Shown: positions 5,763 through 9,418 of the stretch, piece by piece | Position numbering within the stretch: the stretch's first letter is position 1 | Layout: every line of letters begins with the position of its first letter | Assembly (NCBI GenBank): GCA_002499085.1 | Contig: DAKD01000012.1 | Location: 10,906-20,323, forward strand | From: Methanomassiliicoccales archaeon UBA280 | GTDB lineage: Archaea > Thermoplasmatota > Thermoplasmata > SG8-5 | DNA: 9,418 nt | Direction of reading: 5' to 3' | The notes under the pieces: model-generated | The model's database searches: none | What the model was told of the DNA's origin: nothing | The model's input: only the letters and a program-made list of their open reading frames with translations | Position numbers and translations under genes: made by a program

Positions 5763-8738
5763 CTCATCCACTTCTATGACGGCCCCGGTCCCGGTCCTTC
5801 CATCGACCTTGATTTCCAGTTCGTGCGGAGTTTCAATGTGGGTCACAAATTTGCCTTCATATACCGGTTTGATGCCTTTCAGCCTGTCCCACCGGATTAC
5901 ATTCTGTTTTGCATCGAGATGAACACTGAAGTAAAGAATACCCAATGACGTGATGTTATGGAAGAAATGCGTGCCCTGCGAAGGGTCAATCCGGAAATTT
6001 TCCAGGTCGCACTCGACCATTGCCCTGGCCTGTGAAATGTTGTTCCAGGCTACAGGAATTCCAAGGAACCTGTCCCGTGTGCCCCATCTTCCTGGGCCTA
6101 TGAGCAGGTACTGCCTGTCCTTGAGGGTTCTGTTCACCTCATCTATCTCCCGGACAATCTCTTGGGTTTGAGTGTTGTCGAACCTATCTGGATTTATAAA
6201 TACGATATCCCTGATGCCCTGCAGTATGCCGTTGCCCATGGCCCGTGTCGTGTAGATCAAAGCCTTGTCTATGCTGTCCGGGTCAATGGTGACCTTGACA
6301 CGTTCCTTAACTGAGGTCAACGGTCTTATCTGGACGACATAGAATTCCGGTTCTCCGTATTTGTCGAACATCATTGCGAACTCCATTTCCACATGCCCGC
6401 CCATGCCTCTCGACCCGATTTCGAGAAGCGGTTTAATGACGTTAAGCATGGGCAGCATCTGGTATTTCAGGATGCCTGCAAATGTTATCAGTCTGGGGCC
6501 CTGGCCGGATGCGCCGTCCATCAGGCGGGAATCGTTCATGTCGAAGGTGCTTGCTACGTAATCCAAGGTTCCGTCCTCCTCAGCCTCGGAAATCGGCAGG
6601 GAAATCAAGGACATTTGCTCATTGATTTTCAGGTTGTGCTTCTCCTTCGTCATGTCGAGTGAAAAGAATTGGTTTTGGGAGTTATGCATCACCTCTTCGG
6701 GGGTCGAGAAGCCGAGTATGATTTCCTGGTGGTTCGGCGATACCGAAAGAACCTTTCCGCCGTCCACGACTATGTTTCCCAGTCCCAGGGCGGCGCTCAC
6801 TATGCCATCCTCTCTCGTCAGTGGCGCTACCGGATAAAAATTGTAAGATTGTGCCACACCTGAGAATATCGGGTAAAACCGGTCCTTGTAAGTGTTGCCC
6901 ACCATTTTCTGAAGGACTATGGCCATCTTCTCCTCTTCCGATGTATGGACTGTCGAGAGGATGTAGGCCTTGGCCGATTTGAAGAAAACAGAAGCATAGA
7001 CCAATCTGATGGCATCGCATAACTGGGATAGCCTGACCTCGTCATCCTGGGAGTTGTTGGGAAGCATGTAGGTCGAGTAGATTCCGGCAAAAGGTTGATT
7101 CTGGCTGTCCTCCAGAAGGCTGGAGGAACGGACTGCCAGCGGTTCCCTGACATGCTTCAGATACTCGCCCAATGATTTGCAGAGGTCCTTAGGCATTTTC
7201 CCCCGCAGGAACGCAGCCTTGATGTCGTCATCCGACATTTCCGGTTTCAAGGCGGTCAAAAGATTGTTTTCGTCAAGAAAGGCATCGAAAAATTCCGTCC
7301 CGATGACCAAGGTATCAGGGATACGCACATGGCAATGGGGAATGATCTTGTCGATATTCCTCTGGGCAAACAGTGCGAAGAGGAAGGCAAGCCCCCGTCC
7401 CTTCCCACCCAGCGAGCCGCCGCCCAGCCTGGTGAAGGTTTCCTCTACCTCGAAATTCTGCTGAGAGAAATCAGTGATTATGCCCCTGCGCTGAGCCCGG
7501 TCCAGCTCTCTGAACAGTGTTGCCAGGTATATTCGTATGTCCTCGCCGTCGCTGAAGTCGTCAACCTTCTTCGGTCTCAACTTCAGCGCCAATCCTATCT
7601 CTCCCCTGGCGATGAGCCAATTCGAGAAATGATTGGCGCCGGCATGGAGCCGAATGGACTCACCGGGGACTGAATCCAGAAGCTGGAGGAACTCGCTCAT
7701 GTCACTGGCTCTGCCCAGAATATCTCCGGCCTGGTTCCTGAATATGAAATCGCCGAAACCGAGCGACTGCTTGAAGAACCCGCTCAAATCCCGCAGCATA
7801 TGGTTCGATTGCTTTCCTATGAAGGGGATATTGAGGGATTCGGCCCTTGCCTCATGTGCCTCGACCGACGAATGAATAAGGACAGGAATTCCTTCGTCCA
7901 ATTCATCAACCAAACCGAATCCCGCCTCCTCATCCTCGCGGCCGTTCCGGTAATATGTCACGTCGGTAATGACTCCAAGAATGTTTTCTCTGTAATATTT
8001 ATACTTCTCCAAGGCCTCCTCATATGTTTCAGCCAGGATGATTTTCGGTCTTGCCCTTTTCCTGAAGGTCTTCATCTGCTCGTTCAGACCCTCGGAGATG
8101 AGGGCGTTCGTTTGCATCATTATCTCTTTGTACACAATAGGAAGGAATATGGAATAGTACCTGGGCGAGTCCTCAACTATCAGGAGCACTCTTATAAAGC
8201 TATTATTTGTGTCGCGCTCTGTGTTCATCAAATCTTCGACATATTTTGTGATTGCGAACATGAGGGAAGAATCCCCGTTCCAGTAGAAAACCTTGTCAAT
8301 CTCGTTATGTTCGCCCGGCCTGTGATATATCGGAATCTCGGCAGTATCTGTGAGCAGCAATATCACGGGCACATTTTTCTGGATAGCCTTGGCCTGCCTG
8401 CCAAACTCAAAAGGCTCCATGTCCACGATCCTTGGCATGGTTATAATCATGTCGTAGTGTTTCAATTTCAGTTCGTTGAGGGCATCTTCGCATGTTTCAA
8501 CCCTTGTGATCGTGGGCGGGGCCGTGGAGAGGGAAAGTTCTCTGTAATCTCCGGAAATCTGGTCGGAGAGCAACCCATCCTCTTCCAATATGAACGCATC
8601 GTAGAGGCTTGAAACCAGCAGAATGTTCTGCACTCTGTGTTTCATCAACTCGGATAAACCGTAAAATGCCGACCAGTATTTCCCGTTGCGGTCATTTTCA
8701 TCGTGACGTTCCCTGCCAAAGTCGGTTATTTTATCCAC
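5745..8738 (-). CDS. Two receiver-like domains + PEP synthase/PPDK-type ATP-binding domain protein, 997 aa
   Basis: Residues about 37-165 form a receiver-like fold lacking the phospho-acceptor Asp (YDMIITMP). Residues about 182-325 form a second receiver with all key residues: E189/D190, D259 (GVITDV), S290/S291 and K309 (IPFIGK). From about 427 a PPDK_N/PEP-synthase ATP-binding region follows: GGGSLGGKGRGL (429-440), PLAVRSSSLLED (533-544) with R537, FAGIYST (550-556) and the closing EFYVVQIRPLT (798-808). The mobile phosphohistidine domain and PEP-binding barrel of true PEP synthase are absent. Residues 811-997 instead hold a region with GPGRWGTRDRFLGIPV (881-896) and DPSQGTHFFHN (918-928). 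Large proteins labelled PEP/pyruvate-binding of this build occur in Bacteroidetes and other anaerobes (recalled); I know of no assigned reaction. Role inferred: a phosphorylation-controlled ATP-dependent phosphotransferase or ligase-like regulator. GTG at 8738 is the most upstream start in frame and has no Shine-Dalgarno; the first upstream in-frame stop is the neighbour's TAG. Confidence 0.85.
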   Translation of the reverse strand: MDKITDFGRERHDENDRNGKYWSAFYGLSELMKHRVQNILLVSSLYDAFILEEDGLLSDQISGDYRELSLSTAPPTITRVETCEDALNELKLKHYDMIITMPRIVDMEPFEFGRQAKAIQKNVPVILLLTDTAEIPIYHRPGEHNEIDKVFYWNGDSSLMFAITKYVEDLMNTERDTNNSFIRVLLIVEDSPRYYSIFLPIVYKEIMMQTNALISEGLNEQMKTFRKRARPKIILAETYEEALEKYKYYRENILGVITDVTYYRNGREDEEAGFGLVDELDEGIPVLIHSSVEAHEARAESLNIPFIGKQSNHMLRDLSGFFKQSLGFGDFIFRNQAGDILGRASDMSEFLQLLDSVPGESIRLHAGANHFSNWLIARGEIGLALKLRPKKVDDFSDGEDIRIYLATLFRELDRAQRRGIITDFSQQNFEVEETFTRLGGGSLGGKGRGLAFLFALFAQRNIDKIIPHCHVRIPDTLVIGTEFFDAFLDENNLLTALKPEMSDDDIKAAFLRGKMPKDLCKSLGEYLKHVREPLAVRSSSLLEDSQNQPFAGIYSTYMLPNNSQDDEVRLSQLCDAIRLVYASVFFKSAKAYILSTVHTSEEEKMAIVLQKMVGNTYKDRFYPIFSGVAQSYNFYPVAPLTREDGIVSAALGLGNIVVDGGKVLSVSPNHQEIILGFSTPEEVMHNSQNQFFSLDMTKEKHNLKINEQMSLISLPISEAEEDGTLDYVASTFDMNDSRLMDGASGQGPRLITFAGILKYQMLPMLNVIKPLLEIGSRGMGGHVEMEFAMMFDKYGEPEFYVVQIRPLTSVKERVKVTIDPDSIDKALIYTTRAMGNGILQGIRDIVFINPDRFDNTQTQEIVREIDEVNRTLKDRQYLLIGPGRWGTRDRFLGIPVAWNNISQARAMVECDLENFRIDPSQGTHFFHNITSLGILYFSVHLDAKQNVIRWDRLKGIKPVYEGKFVTHIETPHELEIKVDGRTGTGAVIEVDEKESIG

Positions 8739-8780
8739 GATTCGGTTAATGACTGAAGGTATAAAATGATTTAACCCGAT
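8739..8780 (-). promoter_or_regulatory. Probable promoter of the 997-aa gene, with TATA-like box and inverted repeat
   Basis: Read leftward, TTTTATA (8766 down to 8760) is centred about 25 bases before the GTG, the spacing expected for a leaderless archaeal transcript, and no Shine-Dalgarno precedes the GTG. A bacterial reading is also possible: TTCAAG and TTATAC separated by about 17 bases. A 6-bp perfect inverted repeat, GGTTAA at 8744-8749 and TTAACC at 8771-8776, flanks the box and could be an operator. Confidence 0.4.
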
Positions 8781-8807
8781 TCTTGAACCGCGGGAGACAT
8801 GCCGGCC

Positions 8808-9418
8808 CTATTTTTTTGCAGGCATCTCGCAAGTCATGCCGTCGGGCAGCGCCTCCGGTGCCTGTTGGATCTTCTTGACGCCCATCAGCTTCTCGTGCAT
8901 GTCCATTGCAGATTTCTTGCCGGCGCCCATGGCCTCGATGACGGTTGCCATGCCGGTTACGATGTCGCCGCCGGCCCAGACGCCCGGTTTCGAGGTCTTG
9001 CCCCATTCATCGGCCGTGATGTAGCCCCATTTGTTGAGCTCCAGCCCCGGGGTGGATGTCGTGAGCAGCGGGTTGGCGCCGGCGCCTATCGCGTTGATGA
9101 CAAGATCGCAGTCTATGACAAATGCGGAATTGGGAACGGTAACCGGCTTGCGACGGCCAGATTCGTCCGGTTCGCCAAGTTCCATCCTGTCGCATTTCAG
9201 GCCCTTCACCATGCTGTTCTCGTCGCCCAGTATCTCGATGGGGTTGGTGAGAAGGTTGAGTTTCACGCCTTCCTCCTCCGCATGGTGTATCTCCTCGGCC
9301 CGGGCAGGCATCTCGTCCCTGCCCCTGCGGTACACAATGAATACCTCGCCGCCCAGCCGGAGCGCTGTCCTGGCCGCGTCCATGGCGACATTCCCGCCGC
9401 CTATGACGCAGACCCTCT
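8808..9418 (-). CDS. gltA: NADPH-dependent glutamate synthase small subunit-like oxidoreductase (GltD/GltA/NfnB family), 5' partial
   Basis: The gene runs off the right edge. The visible 202 residues are the C-terminal part of a GltD-type flavoprotein, which carries electrons from NADPH through FAD and [4Fe-4S] clusters to a GltB-type partner, or in NfnB couples NADPH to ferredoxin and NADH. Seen are the NAD(P)-binding turn VIGGGNVAMDAAR just inside the edge, YRRGRDEMPAR, GEPDESGRRKPV, the NPLLTTSTPGLELNKWG segment and the FAD-contacting WAGGDIVTGMATVIEAMGAG. This matches the single-chain GltA family (about 460-480 residues) used by archaea and clostridia; NfnB is a close alternative that the missing N-terminus and neighbours would resolve. 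The N-terminal iron-sulfur and first FAD motifs are outside the window. It ends in TAG at 8808-8810, 69 bases before the GTG of the next leftward gene. It has no internal duplication, unlike the paralogous module at the left of the window. Confidence 0.9.
   Translation of the reverse strand, partial: RVCVIGGGNVAMDAARTALRLGGEVFIVYRRGRDEMPARAEEIHHAEEEGVKLNLLTNPIEILGDENSMVKGLKCDRMELGEPDESGRRKPVTVPNSAFVIDCDLVINAIGAGANPLLTTSTPGLELNKWGYITADEWGKTSKPGVWAGGDIVTGMATVIEAMGAGKKSAMDMHEKLMGVKKIQQAPEALPDGMTCEMPAKK

Noticed and set aside
7800..8612. A 270-codon rightward open frame opposite the 997-aa gene
   Set aside because: It is also codon-aligned antisense to a strongly recognisable coding region, with no domain or ribosome-binding support.
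5745..8738. Calling the 997-aa protein PEP synthase (ppsA) or pyruvate phosphate dikinase
   Set aside because: Only the ATP-binding part is shared. The phosphohistidine motif and PEP-binding barrel are missing and two receiver-like domains occupy the N-terminus.
8739..8807. A small RNA or riboswitch in the gap between the two leftward genes
   Set aside because: At 69 bases there is only a TATA-like box, a short inverted repeat and a CCGCGG palindrome; no RNA fold or known riboswitch motif is evident.

Overview
The window comes from an anaerobe's chromosome and is almost fully coding, with no gene-free stretch over about 70 bases. It holds six protein genes. Four run rightward: a 5'-truncated NuoF/GltD fusion, a NuoG/HoxU-like iron-sulfur subunit, a GltB-type FMN protein and glutamate dehydrogenase. 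Two run leftward: a 997-residue PEP-synthase-like signalling protein and, at the right edge, a GltD/GltA-type oxidoreductase missing its N-terminus. I see no RNA gene, CRISPR array, insertion sequence or phage gene.

Organism: no marker gene fixes the lineage. The many iron-sulfur flavoproteins point to an anaerobe. ATA (Ile) and AGG/AGA (Arg) codons are frequent despite a moderately GC-rich sequence. The leftward 997-residue gene starts at GTG with no Shine-Dalgarno but has a TATA-like box about 25 bases upstream, as expected for a leaderless archaeal mRNA. Together these lean toward an archaeon, perhaps of Thermoplasmatota type. Good Shine-Dalgarno sites before the three rightward genes whose starts are visible, and a hairpin between the convergent genes, fit bacteria equally well, so this assignment is tentative.

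Layout: bases 3-4314 are a tight operon with junctions of 0 and 1 base. The first protein joins the C-terminal part of NuoF (SLBB and N3-type [4Fe-4S] region) to a complete GltD/NfnB-like module with two [4Fe-4S] sites, FAD and NAD(P) sites. The second carries one [2Fe-2S] and two [4Fe-4S] motifs plus a cysteine-rich tail. The third is the FMN barrel domain of glutamate synthase without glutaminase. After 48 bases comes gdhA. The set reads as an NAD(P)H-driven, modular glutamate-forming redox complex next to the enzyme that makes or breaks down glutamate directly. Coupling through ferredoxin or electron bifurcation is possible but unproven.

Bases 5698-5762 hold a 13-bp perfect inverted repeat that probably ends transcription from both sides. 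Its loop contains the stop codon of the leftward gene. That gene encodes two receiver-like domains (first degenerate, second intact), a PEP-synthase-type ATP-binding region and a C-terminal region I cannot assign, with no phosphohistidine or PEP-binding domain. Bases 8808-9418 encode an ordinary GltD/GltA-type protein, whose normal spacing shows that the first gene carries a 21-codon tandem duplication inside its NAD(P)-binding fold.

Most notable: the hybrid diaphorase/glutamate-synthase operon, the internal duplication, and the receiver/ATP-grasp protein, which looks like a regulator rather than a metabolic PEP synthase.
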